A program made the position numbers and the translations under genes. Positions 25,523-34,702 of a stretch of DNA of 64,000 nucleotides are shown piece by piece (the stretch's first letter is position 1; the number at the start of each line of letters is the position of its first letter). The DNA lies in assembly GCF_015461835.1 (NCBI RefSeq), contig NZ_JACOPX010000013.1, positions 184,459 to 248,458 of the forward strand, written 5' to 3'. Origin of the DNA: Pseudomonas neuropathica (GTDB taxonomy: Bacteria > Pseudomonadota > Gammaproteobacteria > Pseudomonadales > Pseudomonadaceae). The notes beneath the pieces were generated by a model, which was given only the letters and a program-made list of their open reading frames with translations, did not search any database and was not told where the DNA came from.

Positions 25523-26377
25523 TCAGGCAATCGGTTGCCACTGCCCGACCATGTGTTCCAGGTCTTGCGCACCGATCAACCGCAACTCACCACTGGACCC
25601 CGCCGCACTCGCCAGCAGGGTCACCTCACTGGGCAGGCGCACCGGTTTGCGAAAGTGCACGGCGATCTCAAGGTTGGCCTTGGGCAAATGATCGTTCAGC
25701 GCCGCGAGGGTCCGCGCCTTGTTCCACAAACCATGGGCAATGGCCGTTGGAAAACCGAACAACCTGGCACTGGCCGCACTCAGGTGAATCGGGTTGTAGT
25801 CTCCGGAGACTTTGGCGTATTGCCGACCGATATCGGCCGGGGCTTTCCAGCGCGCCACCTCCACCAGCGATTGCGATGGCTCCCAGGTCTGCTCGACCGG
25901 CTCGCCCTCAAGCTTGACGCCGCGACAGAGCATCTGGCTTTCCGCTTCCCACAGCGGCCCGAGCTGATCATCCAGGGTGGTCAGCAGATCGAACGTCGCA
26001 CCTTTGGGATGCGCTTGCAGATTCGTCACGCGCACGCTGACCTGCGCGCGACCGATCCCGCCCATCGGGCGCAACACGCGAATGCGGTTGCTCAGATGAA
26101 TCAGGCCCAACAGCGGGAACGGAAATGCTTTGGCGGTGAGCAATTGCATCTGCAATGCAAAGGCGAGGATGTGCGGATACGTCGGCGGCAACAGACCGTC
26201 ATCGACGAATCCGCAGACCTGGCGATAGGCCGCCAGGCGTTGGCCATCGACATCGACCCAACAGCGCAAGCCGCTGTCGGGTAATTGGGTGCCGGTGATT
26301 TTGCGTCGCGTCGCCGCCCGTGCGTAGAGCCCGGGCAGGCTCGGTTCGCGATCCAGCGTATGCCATTCGATGCTCAT
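25523..26377 (-). CDS. MaoC-like hydratase
   Basis: This is a 284-residue protein with a double hot-dog architecture. The C-terminal half carries the MaoC/(R)-specific enoyl hydratase motif YAKVSGDYNPIHLS with the catalytic Asp and His, and FPTAIAHGLWNKA. The N-terminal half is a degenerate second domain. It probably hydrates or dehydrates 3-hydroxyacyl thioesters. The start at 26377 lies 2 bp after the stop of the reductase gene, so the two are cotranscribed. The substrate is unknown. Confidence 0.78.
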   Translation of the reverse strand: MSIEWHTLDREPSLPGLYARAATRRKITGTQLPDSGLRCWVDVDGQRLAAYRQVCGFVDDGLLPPTYPHILAFALQMQLLTAKAFPFPLLGLIHLSNRIRVLRPMGGIGRAQVSVRVTNLQAHPKGATFDLLTTLDDQLGPLWEAESQMLCRGVKLEGEPVEQTWEPSQSLVEVARWKAPADIGRQYAKVSGDYNPIHLSAASARLFGFPTAIAHGLWNKARTLAALNDHLPKANLEIAVHFRKPVRLPSEVTLLASAAGSSGELRLIGAQDLEHMVGQWQPIA

Positions 26378-26379
26378 GC

Positions 26380-27732
26380 CTAAGCCCCCAGAACGCTTTG
26401 TCCACAGACCCGCAGCGCCTGCCCGGTGAATGCGCCGGTGCCCGGTTGCGCCAGCCATGCAACAGCTTCGGCGACGTCTTGCGGTAAACCGCCCTGACCG
26501 AGCGAACTCATGCGTCGGCCCGCCTCACGCAGGCCAAACGGAATGTGTGCAGTCATTTGCGTCTCGATAAAACCGGGGGCGACGGCATTGATGCTGATCC
26601 CACGTTCCAGCAGCGTAGGCGCCCAGGCTTGCGCAAGACCAATCAGCCCGGCCTTGCTCGCGGCGTAGTTGGTTTGCCCGCGATTACCGGCAATGCCGCT
26701 GATCGAGGCCAGCAGAATCACCCGCGCGTTGTCGCGCAGCGTGCCGCTGTCGAGCAGAGCCTGGGTCAGCACTTGCGGTGCATTGAGGTTGACCGCCAGC
26801 ACCGCGTCCCAGAATTCCGGGGTCATATTGGCCAGGGTTTTGTCGCGGGTGATGCCAGCGTTGTGCACCAGAATATCGAGGCCGTCAGGCAGTTGTTCGA
26901 TCAATTGCGTGGCGGCATCGGCGGCGCAGATATCCAGGGTAATCGCGCGGCCGCCGAGGCGGGCGGCAAGGGCTTCCAGATCGGTCTTCGCCGGCGGAAC
27001 GTCGAGCAGGATCACCTCGGCGCCGTCGCGCGCCAGGGTTTCGGCAATCGATGCGCCGATACCGCGAGCCGCACCAGTGACCAGCGCCTTGCGTCCGGCC
27101 AGCGGCCGGGTCCAGTCAGTCACTGGCGTCGCACAAGCCGTCAGGCGGATCACCTGGCCGGACACGAACGCACTTTTCGGCGAAAGGAAAAACCGCAGCG
27201 GGCCTTCCAGTTGATCTTCGGCGTCCTCACCGACGTAGATCAATTGCAGCGTGCCGCCGCTGCGCAGTTCCTTGGCCAGCGAACGGGAAAACCCTTCCAG
27301 CGCTCGTTGCGCACTGGCAGCAAACGGATCACTGAGGGTTTCCGGGGCACGGCCAAGGATCACCAGATGGGCGCTGTGCTCAAGATTCTTCATCAACGGC
27401 TGGAAGAATTCGCGCAGTTGCTTGAGCTGGTCGGTGTGCAGCAACTCGCTGGCGTCGAACACCACGGCTTTGAGTTTCGGGCCGTGGCCGGGAATCCATT
27501 CGGTAGCGGTTGCCGGTTGTTCGCCGTAGCGGTAGATGCCGTCGGTCAAACGGTTGGCGAACGCACTGACACGCTCGGCTAGCGGCCCGCCGCCGATCAG
27601 CAGCGCCCCTTCCACCGGCCGCAGGCGTCCGGCCTGCCAGCGTTCCAGCCGCACCGGCGACGGCAGGCCCAGCGCCCCGACCAGACGGTGGCCAATGGAC
27701 GAGTTGGCGAAGTCGATATAGCGGTCAGACAT
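26380..27732 (-). CDS. FabG-like 3-oxoacyl-thioester reductase (long form)
   Basis: This is a 450-residue SDR protein about 200 residues longer than classical FabG. The N-terminal half is a degenerate Rossmann-like domain. The C-terminal half is a complete SDR with VTGAARGIGASIAETLA for cofactor binding, NAG (LVHNAGITRDK), and the catalytic Ser, Tyr and Lys in SISGIAG and NYAASKAG. This is the FabG4-type architecture, which reduces 3-oxoacyl-CoA/ACP. With the MaoC gene and the divergent thiolase it forms a set for elongating, shortening or modifying acyl chains. Confidence 0.82.
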   Translation of the reverse strand: MSDRYIDFANSSIGHRLVGALGLPSPVRLERWQAGRLRPVEGALLIGGGPLAERVSAFANRLTDGIYRYGEQPATATEWIPGHGPKLKAVVFDASELLHTDQLKQLREFFQPLMKNLEHSAHLVILGRAPETLSDPFAASAQRALEGFSRSLAKELRSGGTLQLIYVGEDAEDQLEGPLRFFLSPKSAFVSGQVIRLTACATPVTDWTRPLAGRKALVTGAARGIGASIAETLARDGAEVILLDVPPAKTDLEALAARLGGRAITLDICAADAATQLIEQLPDGLDILVHNAGITRDKTLANMTPEFWDAVLAVNLNAPQVLTQALLDSGTLRDNARVILLASISGIAGNRGQTNYAASKAGLIGLAQAWAPTLLERGISINAVAPGFIETQMTAHIPFGLREAGRRMSSLGQGGLPQDVAEAVAWLAQPGTGAFTGQALRVCGQSVLGA

Positions 27733-27880
27733 GGAACGCTCTCCAGAAGTTGGGGTTCAAAGTGTGGACTACCGATGGCAATCAATCGTTCGATCCACGC
27801 AATAAGGCCTACGCTAGAACAGCAGAGTAGTTTGCCCCCGGCGTTTGTGTTGCCGAACCCACATTCAGAAACACAGCTGA

Positions 27881-27977
27881 CCCCTGTAGGAGTGAGCCTG
27901 CTCGCGATAGCGGTGTATCAGTCAAGAAATGTTTATCTGACCCACCGCTATCGCGAGCAGGCTCACTCCTACAGGGG
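27881..27977. repeat. REPIN (GTAGGAGTGAGCCTGCTCGCGATAGCG family)
   Basis: A 97 bp inverted repeat has perfectly paired ends CCCCTGTAGGAGTGAGC and GCTCACTCCTACAGGGG and a 30 bp AT-rich loop. It lies 39 bp before the thiolase start, so it is within or next to that promoter region. Confidence 0.9.
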
Positions 27978-28015
27978 ATTGGCGTGAATTCAAACCTTCG
28001 GAAAAGGAGTTATTC

Positions 28016-29293
28016 ATGAGTCAGCTGCGCCGCGTCGCAATCATTGGCGGTAACCGTATCCCTTTCGCTCGTTCCAACGGGCCGTACGCCACTGCCAGCA
28101 ATCAGGCGATGCTCACCGCCGCTCTCGAAGGCCTGATCGAACGCTACAACCTGCACGGCCAGCGCATCGGCGAAGTGGTGGCGGGTGCGGTGCTGAAATT
28201 ATCACGAGATATGAACCTGACTCGCGAATGCGTGCTCGGCTCGCGTCTGTCCCCGACGACGCCCGCCTACGACATTCAGCAAGCCTGCGGCACCGGCCTG
28301 GAAGCGGCGATTCTAGTGGCGAACAAGATCGCCCTCGGCCAGATCGAGAGCGGCATCGCCGGTGGCGTCGACACCACCTCGGACGCGCCGATCAGTGTCA
28401 GCGAAGGCCTGCGCAGAATCCTCTTGCAAGCCAACCGCGCCAAGACCACCGGCGACAAGCTGAAAACCTTTCTGCAGTTGCGGCCGCAACACCTGATCCC
28501 GGAATTTCCGCGTAACGGTGAACCGCGCACGGGCCTGTCGATGGGGCAGCACTGCGAACTGATGGCGCAGACCTGGAACATCCCGCGTGAAGATCAGGAT
28601 CAACTGGCTCTCGAAAGCCACCACAAACTCGCTGCGTCCTATAGCGAGGGCTGGCACAACGACCTGATGACACCGTTCCTTGGTCTGACCCGCGACAACA
28701 ATCTGCGCCCGGACCTGACCCTGGATAAACTCGCAACGCTGAAACCCGCCTTCGAAAAAAGCGCGAAAGGCACGTTGACGGCAGGCAACTCCACGCCGCT
28801 GACCGATGGCGCGTCTGTGGTGCTGCTCGGCAGTGAAGAGTGGGCGAAGGAACGCGGTTTGCCGATCCTCGCTTATCTGCGCGACGGCGAAGCGGCGGCA
28901 GTGGATTTCGTCAACGGCGCCGAAGGGCTGCTGATGGCGCCGGTGTACGCCGTGCCGCGATTGCTCGCACGCAACGGGCTGACCTTGCAGGATTTTGACT
29001 ACTACGAAATTCACGAGGCTTTTGCCGCTCAGGTGCTGTGCACGCTGAAGGCCTGGGAAGATCCCGAATACTGCAAAACGCGCCTGGGCCTCGACGCGCC
29101 GCTGGGTGCGATCGATCGCAGCCGGCTCAATGTTAAGGGCAGTTCGCTGGCGGCCGGGCATCCGTTTGCGGCGACCGGTGGGCGCATCGTCGCGAACCTG
29201 GCGAAGTTGCTGGACGCGGCGGGGAAGGGCCGGGGGCTGATTTCAATCTGCGCCGCCGGGGGCCAAGGCGTCACCGCCATTATCGAACGCTGA
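28016..29293 (+). CDS. Acetyl-CoA C-acyltransferase (FadI-like thiolase)
   Basis: This is a 425-residue thiolase. The nucleophile Cys 91 lies in DIQQACGTGLEAA, the catalytic His in YEIHEAFAAQ, GHPFAATGGR carries the second conserved His, and the C-terminal Cys is in CAAGGQG. The length and the insert near 130-180 resemble FadI-type thiolases rather than PhaA. It is divergent from the FabG-MaoC operon, so the three probably act together on 3-oxoacyl-CoA. AAAGGAG precedes the ATG. Confidence 0.85.
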   Translation: MSQLRRVAIIGGNRIPFARSNGPYATASNQAMLTAALEGLIERYNLHGQRIGEVVAGAVLKLSRDMNLTRECVLGSRLSPTTPAYDIQQACGTGLEAAILVANKIALGQIESGIAGGVDTTSDAPISVSEGLRRILLQANRAKTTGDKLKTFLQLRPQHLIPEFPRNGEPRTGLSMGQHCELMAQTWNIPREDQDQLALESHHKLAASYSEGWHNDLMTPFLGLTRDNNLRPDLTLDKLATLKPAFEKSAKGTLTAGNSTPLTDGASVVLLGSEEWAKERGLPILAYLRDGEAAAVDFVNGAEGLLMAPVYAVPRLLARNGLTLQDFDYYEIHEAFAAQVLCTLKAWEDPEYCKTRLGLDAPLGAIDRSRLNVKGSSLAAGHPFAATGGRIVANLAKLLDAAGKGRGLISICAAGGQGVTAIIER

Positions 29294-29299
29294 CGCTTG

Positions 29300-29500
29300 A
29301 AAAGCCCCTCACCCTAACCCTCTCCCGGAGGGAGAGGGGACTGATTGGGGGATGCTTTAGAGTTACACCGACCTGATCTTGCTTTACCGAATCCATAATC
29401 GACGGGGTATTTCAGGTCGATGCATAACGCCAGACACCTCGGTCAGCCCCCTCTCCCTCTGGGAGAGGGCTGGGCGGGCGGCGTTCCGATGAGGGTGGCT
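29300..29500 (+). repeat. Dispersed palindromic-end element, copy A
   Basis: The ends are CCTCACCCTAACCCTCTCCC and CCCTCTCCCTCTGGGAGAGGG. The interior shares ACTGATTGGGGGATGCT, CTTTACCGAATCCATAATCG and GGTATTTCAGGTCGATGC with the element at 32850-33060 in inverted orientation. This copy lacks about 30 bp of the interior present in the other. It is non-coding, between the thiolase and the chemoreceptor genes. Confidence 0.8.
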
Positions 29501-29508
29501 GTTGAGGT

Positions 29509-31455
29509 TCAGGTACGAAACCGTCTGACCAACCCATCCAGCTCATTCGACAACCCCGCCAGACTCTGCGAATCCAGACGCGCCGAGTTGGCCAGTTCTG
29601 CCACCAACTGCGCATCCCCGTGAATCTGGCTGATGTGCCGGTTGATGTCCTCAGCCACCTGATGCTGTTCTTCAGCGGCGGTAGCGATTTGCGTGTTCAT
29701 GTCACGAATCACGTCCACCGATTCGCGGATCTGCCCGAAGCTTTCGCGCGCCTCGCCGATACGCGTCACCGACTGCTGCGAGACCTGCAGGCTGGCGTGC
29801 ATCTGTTGTGTGACCTGACTGGTGCGTTTGGCCAGATTGCCGAGCAAGCCATCGATCTCTGCCGTCGAATCCGCCGTGCGTTTGGCCAGTGCGCGCACCT
29901 CATCCGCCACCACGGCAAAACCGCGCCCCTGTTCACCGGCACGCGCCGCTTCGATGGCGGCGTTGAGCGCCAGCAGGTTGGTCTGTTCGGCGATGGAGCG
30001 GATGGTGCCGAGGATCGACTGGATATCGTTGCTGTCGCGCTCCAGTTGCTGCATTGACTGCGCCGATTGCTCCAGTTCCTGGCTCAGTTGATCGACGCTG
30101 TGCACCGCCGCATCAATCTGTTGCTGGCCTTGGCGGGCCTGGCGCTGGCCGCTGTCGGCGGAGTCAGCCGCCTGACTGCACGAGCGTGCGACTTCGTTGG
30201 CGGTGGCGACCATTTCGTGGAACGCGGTCGAGACCATGTCGACGGCTTCACGCTGACGCCCGGCGGCTTCGGCCATATCGCTTGAGACGCGGGTCGAACT
30301 CTGCGAGGTCGCGAGGATTTTCCCGGCGGCGCCGCCGATATGCTGAATCAGGCTGCGGATCGCGGTGAGGAACTGATTGAACCAGTTGGCCAGTTGCGCG
30401 GTTTCGTCGTTGCCCCGGATATCGAGGTTTTTGGTCAGGTCGCCTTCGCCCTGCGCAATGCCTTCCAGACCACTGGCGACGCTGCGGATCGGCCGCACGA
30501 TGAGGGTGGCGAAACTGGCGCCAACCACGGCGAACAGCACGGCCAGCACGGCGGCGATGATTGCGATCAGCCAGGTCAGTTGCGTGGCCGAGCTCATCAC
30601 ATCGCTCTGCTTGATCAGGCCGACGAAGGTCCAGCCCAATTGTTCCGATGGCCAGACGTTGGCCATGTAGCGCTCACCGTTAAGCTCGACTTCGACCAGG
30701 CCTTTGCCGGCCTTGGCCAGCTGCGCATAGCCTTCGCCGAGGCTGTCCAGCGGCTTGAAGTTGTGTTCCGGCTGTTTCGGATCGACCAGCACCGTGCCGC
30801 TGTTTTCCAGGAGCATCAGGTAGCCGGTTTCGCCCAGCTTGATCTGTTTGACGATCTCGGTGAGCTGCTTGAGCGTCACGTCGATGCTGACCACGCCGCC
30901 GTTGCTGCCGAGTTTGTTGTCGATGGTGCGCACGGTGCTGACGTAGGTCGCATCGTCCTGCGCCCAGTAGTAAGCGGCGGTCCGCAACGGTTTGCCCGGT
31001 TTGGCCTGGGCAGCCTTGTACCACGGCCGCTGACGCGGGTCGTAATTGTTGAGTTTGGGATCGTCCGGCCACGACACATAACCACCGGCGGCGGTGCCAA
31101 CGATGGCGTAGGCGTAAGCCGGGTGGGCGTTGCCCAGGTCCTGGAGGAACGCGAAGACCTTTTTGTCCATCTCGCCCTGCGGGATGGATTCGGCGTTGGC
31201 GCCCATGTAGGTCTTGAGGCTGTCGTCGGTGTTTTTGATCAGCGGCTGCGCCGCCAGGTAATCGACGTTCTGGCTGATGCCATCAAAAAACAGCTGCATG
31301 GCATTGCTGACCTGACGGATTTCGCGACCGCTGCTGTCGACGAAACTGTCCCGGGCATCGCTGCGCAAGTTCATCACCACCAGCGTTGCGACCAGCACTA
31401 CCGGCAAGCAGGCGATGATTGCAAACGCCCACGTCAATTTCTGTTTGATGTTCAT
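29509..31455 (-). CDS. Methyl-accepting chemotaxis protein with dCache sensor
   Basis: This is a 648-residue chemoreceptor. TM1 is at about 8-30. A periplasmic double-Cache domain (about 35-275) contains YDPRQRPWYKAA and GGVVSIDVTLKQL, the signature of amino- or organic-acid-binding Cache receptors. TM2 is at about 283-308, then come HAMP and the signalling domain with the highly conserved hairpin EQTNLLALNAAIEAARAGE. No C-terminal CheR-binding pentapeptide is seen. The start at 31455 follows GGAG by 5 bp. The ligand cannot be read from the sequence. Confidence 0.9.
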   Translation of the reverse strand: MNIKQKLTWAFAIIACLPVVLVATLVVMNLRSDARDSFVDSSGREIRQVSNAMQLFFDGISQNVDYLAAQPLIKNTDDSLKTYMGANAESIPQGEMDKKVFAFLQDLGNAHPAYAYAIVGTAAGGYVSWPDDPKLNNYDPRQRPWYKAAQAKPGKPLRTAAYYWAQDDATYVSTVRTIDNKLGSNGGVVSIDVTLKQLTEIVKQIKLGETGYLMLLENSGTVLVDPKQPEHNFKPLDSLGEGYAQLAKAGKGLVEVELNGERYMANVWPSEQLGWTFVGLIKQSDVMSSATQLTWLIAIIAAVLAVLFAVVGASFATLIVRPIRSVASGLEGIAQGEGDLTKNLDIRGNDETAQLANWFNQFLTAIRSLIQHIGGAAGKILATSQSSTRVSSDMAEAAGRQREAVDMVSTAFHEMVATANEVARSCSQAADSADSGQRQARQGQQQIDAAVHSVDQLSQELEQSAQSMQQLERDSNDIQSILGTIRSIAEQTNLLALNAAIEAARAGEQGRGFAVVADEVRALAKRTADSTAEIDGLLGNLAKRTSQVTQQMHASLQVSQQSVTRIGEARESFGQIRESVDVIRDMNTQIATAAEEQHQVAEDINRHISQIHGDAQLVAELANSARLDSQSLAGLSNELDGLVRRFRT

Positions 31456-31902
31456 CCGCGCTCCAGATTTTCTTGTAGGCCCACGCAGTGCAGATGACTT
31501 GTGGTTTATTGGCAGCCGAAAACGTTGTGGATCACTCGTATCCCCGAGCGCGGCATCGCTGATTGTTGTGGAACGATTGCCGGACAAATCCCTCTGTCAT
31601 TGAGGGCTTCGGCTGCAAAACAGGGAAATTGAGGCGACTTTGCAAAAATCTGCCGAAGGGGCATCAGCCGGATGTCAGATTCTGTCGCAAATGCCCTTGA
31701 AGACATGTACCAACAAGTACAACAGCCTCGGCTATGATTCCCCACGGTCGATGCGCGAGCGCAGAGTTGGCCCTGTTTAATCCGGCACAGTGTGTGCATT
31801 CTCAACGTTCACAGGTCGGCAACCCCTCCCCGTGATGCGAGGATTGCCGTATAACGAGTGACATTCGCGTGTTTGGTAATAAAGGACCCACAATAAAAGC
31901 TG
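31456..31902. other. Divergent intergenic region between the chemoreceptor and RIO genes
   Basis: This is 447 bp without a convincing gene. Upstream in-frame extensions of the chemoreceptor frame exist but lack a ribosome site. Apart from ordinary promoter-like AT stretches just before the RIO gene, I see no repeat, hairpin or RNA motif. Confidence 0.5.
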
Positions 31903-32799
31903 ATGAAGACTCCAAAACGCATTGAACCCCTGATCGAGGACGGTCTGGTCGACGAGGTGCTGCGCCCACTGATGAGTGGCAAAGAAGCAGCTGTTTATGT
32001 GGTGCGCTGTGGCAATCAGTTACGTTGCGCAAAGGTCTACAAGGAGGCGAACAAACGCAGTTTCCGCCAGGCGGCCGAGTATCAGGAAGGCCGCAAGGTG
32101 CGCAACAGCCGACAGGCTCGCGCAATGGCAAAAGGCTCCAAGTTCGGTCGCAAAGAGACCGAAGATGCCTGGCAGAACGCCGAAGTGGCGGCGCTGTTCC
32201 GTCTGGCCGGCGCCGGCGTGCGGGTGCCCAAACCCTACGACTTCCTCGACGGCGTGCTGTTGATGGAACTGGTGGCCGACGAGTTCGGCGATGCCGCGCC
32301 GCGTCTCAATGACGTGGTGCTGGAGCCGGATCAGGCGCGCGAGTATCACGCGTTCCTGATCTCGCAGATCGTGCTGATGTTGTGTACCGGTCTGGTGCAC
32401 GGTGACCTCTCGGAGTTCAACGTGCTGCTGACGCCGACCGGTCCGGTCATCATCGACTTGCCGCAAGCCGTCGACGCTGCCGGCAACAACCACGCGTTCA
32501 GCATGCTGGAACGCGACGTTGGCAACATGGCTTCCTACTTCGGACGCTTTGCCCCGGAGTTGAAGCTGACCAAGTACGCCAAGGAAATGTGGGCGTTGTA
32601 CGAAGCCGGCACCCTGCACCCGAACAGTGTGCTGACCGGTGAGTTCGATGATCCGGAAGACCTGGCCGACGTGGGCGGGGTGTTGCGCGAGATCGAAGCG
32701 GCGCGCCTCGACGAGGAACGCAAGCAGGCCATCCGGGCAGCGGACGACGAGCCGAAAGGCAAGTCCGACGAACCACCGCCGCCACCGTGGATGCAGTGA
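31903..32799 (+). CDS. RIO1-family serine protein kinase
   Basis: This is a 298-residue atypical protein kinase. The phosphate-binding loop is replaced by the RIO form LMSGKEAAVYVV, the ATP Lys lies in CAKVYKE, the catalytic loop is LVHGDLSEFNVLL and the metal-binding Asp is in VIIDLPQAVD. A charged tail ends in Pro-rich PPPPPW. Bacterial RIO proteins are poorly understood; a role in ribosome biogenesis or stress is possible. A good terminator follows at 32813. Confidence 0.88.
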   Translation: MKTPKRIEPLIEDGLVDEVLRPLMSGKEAAVYVVRCGNQLRCAKVYKEANKRSFRQAAEYQEGRKVRNSRQARAMAKGSKFGRKETEDAWQNAEVAALFRLAGAGVRVPKPYDFLDGVLLMELVADEFGDAAPRLNDVVLEPDQAREYHAFLISQIVLMLCTGLVHGDLSEFNVLLTPTGPVIIDLPQAVDAAGNNHAFSMLERDVGNMASYFGRFAPELKLTKYAKEMWALYEAGTLHPNSVLTGEFDDPEDLADVGGVLREIEAARLDEERKQAIRAADDEPKGKSDEPPPPPWMQ

Positions 32800-32812
32800 T
32801 CGCTTGATGAGA

Positions 32813-32838
32813 AACCCGGCTTCGGCCGGGTTTTTTTT
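32813..32838 (+). terminator. Rho-independent terminator
   Basis: The stem AACCCGGC/GCCGGGTT has a TTCG tetraloop and eight T residues. It lies 14 bp after the RIO kinase stop. Confidence 0.92.
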
Positions 32839-32849
32839 GATACTCAGAA

Positions 32850-33062
32850 AAGCCCCTCACCCCAGCCCTCTCCCGGAGGGAGAGGGGGCCGACCGAGGTG
32901 TCTTGCGTCATACATCGACCTGAAATACCGGGTCGATTATGGATTGGACGAGGTCAGCGTTTGGACCTGTTTGGATTCGGTAAAGAAATTTCAGGTCGGC
33001 GTATCTCCACAGCATCCCCCAATCAGTCCCCTCTCCCCCTGGGAGAGGGTTAGGGTGAGGGC
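32850..33062 (-). repeat. Dispersed palindromic-end element, copy B
   Basis: This is the inverted partner of the element at 29300-29500. Its reverse complement shares ACTGATTGGGGGATGCT, CTTTACCGAATCC, CCATAATCGAC and GGTATTTCAGGTCGATG in the same order. It is longer by about 30 bp in the middle. Both ends carry the GGGAGAGGG palindromic block also present in the 111 bp tandem array. Confidence 0.8.
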
Positions 33063-33126
33063 CCTTTCGGATCAACGCAATTTCGCGTCTACTGTCCACC
33101 GCTCCAACCACACTCAAGGACTGAAT

Positions 33127-34335
33127 GTGACCACCCCGCGCAACACCCACCTGATCGTCACCGCTCGACTGATCTCCGATTTCGGCGCCTTTCTCAACAT
33201 GGTCGCGCTGGCCACCTACGTCTACCTGCTGAGCAACAGCGCCATGAGCGTCGGGATTTTCCTCGCCAGCCGCGTGGGTGGGGGGATCTTTGCCAGTTTG
33301 ATCGGCACCGCGTTTTACCGGCGATGCAGCGGACGCGCGCCACTGATCGCGTTCGATCTGCTGCGCGCCAGTGTGCTGGGTCTGTTATTGATTGTGCCTG
33401 TCAGCCAGCAAGCCATGCTGTTGCCGGTGATTGCCTTCGGTCTGGGCTTGGGCAACTCGATGTTCGCCATCGGCCTCAACAGTCAGTTGCCGCGTCTGAT
33501 CCCCGCTGATCAACTGCTCAAGGCCAACGCCTGGATCACCTCGGCCTCGTCCGCCGCGATGGTTGGCGGCAGCCTGGTTTCAGGGTTGCTGGTGGCGGGG
33601 TTTGGTTTTGAAACGGTGTTCGCACTGAATGCGCTGACCTATTTGCTGGCCGCGTTATTGATTGTGCCGCTGCGGTTCGCACCCGCAACCGTCAACGACG
33701 CACCGGAACGCGGCGAATGGACAGCGCTCAAGCAAGGCCTGCGCTCTGCGCCGGTGATTGCCGCGATGCTCGCGGTCACCATGGCCGACACTTTGGGCAG
33801 CGCCGCGCACAACGTCGGCTTTCCGATCATCTCCAGACTGCTCACGCCGGAGTCGGCGAGTACCACGCTGGGGCTGATGCTCGCAGTGTGGGCCAGCGGC
33901 AAGCTCCTCGGTGCGCGAATCGCCAGCCGTCTCAAAGGCTCGGACAACATCCATCTGGAACGGCGGTTTTTCTTCGGCGTGGCGCTGATGTCCTGCGGCT
34001 TTATCCTGATGTTCCAGCAACACAGCCTCTACGGCCTGCTGCTGTTTTCATTGCCGGCGGGACTGGGTGACGGCTTTTCCGAAGTCGGGCTGATGTCGCG
34101 TCTGCAACGTGAACCCGAGCAATTGCGCCTGCCGATCTTCAGCGTGCTGACTTTGCTGCAAATGACCGGGTTCGGCATCGGCATGCTGATTGCCGCGCCG
34201 TTCTACGCCTGGTGGACGCCGGGTGCCGTGGTCATGCTGTTCCACGGCATTCCCCTCGGCACATTGCTCACGATAAAGTTTTTGGCGCTCAAGCGCGGGC
34301 GGGTTGCGCGCAGCAGCCCGACGCCAGCTCCTTGA
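33127..34335 (+). CDS. MFS transporter
   Basis: This is a 402-residue major facilitator with about 12 membrane helices (for example LIVTARLISDFGAFLNMVALATY and VIAAMLAVTMADTLGSA). It starts with GTG at 33127, 7 bp after AAGGA; an in-frame extension into the repeat element upstream is not credible. The substrate is unknown. The 3' end overlaps the convergent cueR gene by 47 bp. Confidence 0.78.
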   Translation: MTTPRNTHLIVTARLISDFGAFLNMVALATYVYLLSNSAMSVGIFLASRVGGGIFASLIGTAFYRRCSGRAPLIAFDLLRASVLGLLLIVPVSQQAMLLPVIAFGLGLGNSMFAIGLNSQLPRLIPADQLLKANAWITSASSAAMVGGSLVSGLLVAGFGFETVFALNALTYLLAALLIVPLRFAPATVNDAPERGEWTALKQGLRSAPVIAAMLAVTMADTLGSAAHNVGFPIISRLLTPESASTTLGLMLAVWASGKLLGARIASRLKGSDNIHLERRFFFGVALMSCGFILMFQQHSLYGLLLFSLPAGLGDGFSEVGLMSRLQREPEQLRLPIFSVLTLLQMTGFGIGMLIAAPFYAWWTPGAVVMLFHGIPLGTLLTIKFLALKRGRVARSSPTPAP

Positions 34336-34702
34336 GGATCGGACAATCGGGGCGGTGGTCGCCGTTGCAGTGCTCGACGAGGTCTTGCAGGGTGTCGCGC
34401 AGTTCGCCGAGCTCGCGGATCTTCTGATTCAACTCGTCGATGTGCTGGCGGGCCAAGGCTTTGACATCGGCGCTGGCCCGTTGGCGATCCTGCCAGAGGG
34501 TCAGCAGTTTGCCGACTTCCTCCAGCGAAAAGCCCAGATCCCGCGAGCGCTTGATAAACGCCAGCGTGTGCAGATCATCGTCGCCATAGACCCGGTAACC
34601 GCTGTCGGTGCGATGCGCCGCTTTGAGCAGGCCGATCGACTCGTAATAGCGGATCATTTTCGCGCTCAGGCCACTGTGTCTGGCCGCTTGGCCGATGTTC
34701 AT
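34289..34702 (-). CDS. cueR: Copper-responsive MerR-family regulator CueR
   Basis: This is a 137-residue MerR-family activator. The N-terminal winged HTH reads MNIGQAARHSGLSAKMIRYY. The dimerisation helix and metal-binding loop have Cys 112 and Cys 120 in CNGDHRPDC, the same positions and spacing as the Cu(I) site of E. coli CueR. The Cys pair CC near the C-terminus is an extra feature. The start overlaps the cueA stop by 4 bp, so the regulator is cotranscribed with the pump it controls, as in the cueAR operon of P. putida. Confidence 0.93.
   Translation of the reverse strand: MNIGQAARHSGLSAKMIRYYESIGLLKAAHRTDSGYRVYGDDDLHTLAFIKRSRDLGFSLEEVGKLLTLWQDRQRASADVKALARQHIDELNQKIRELGELRDTLQDLVEHCNGDHRPDCPILKELASGCCAQPARA

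Noticed and set aside
29300..33062. Transposon with inverted ends carrying the chemoreceptor and RIO genes
   Set aside because: No transposase is present and both genes are core-like; the elements are a dispersed non-coding repeat found elsewhere in the window.
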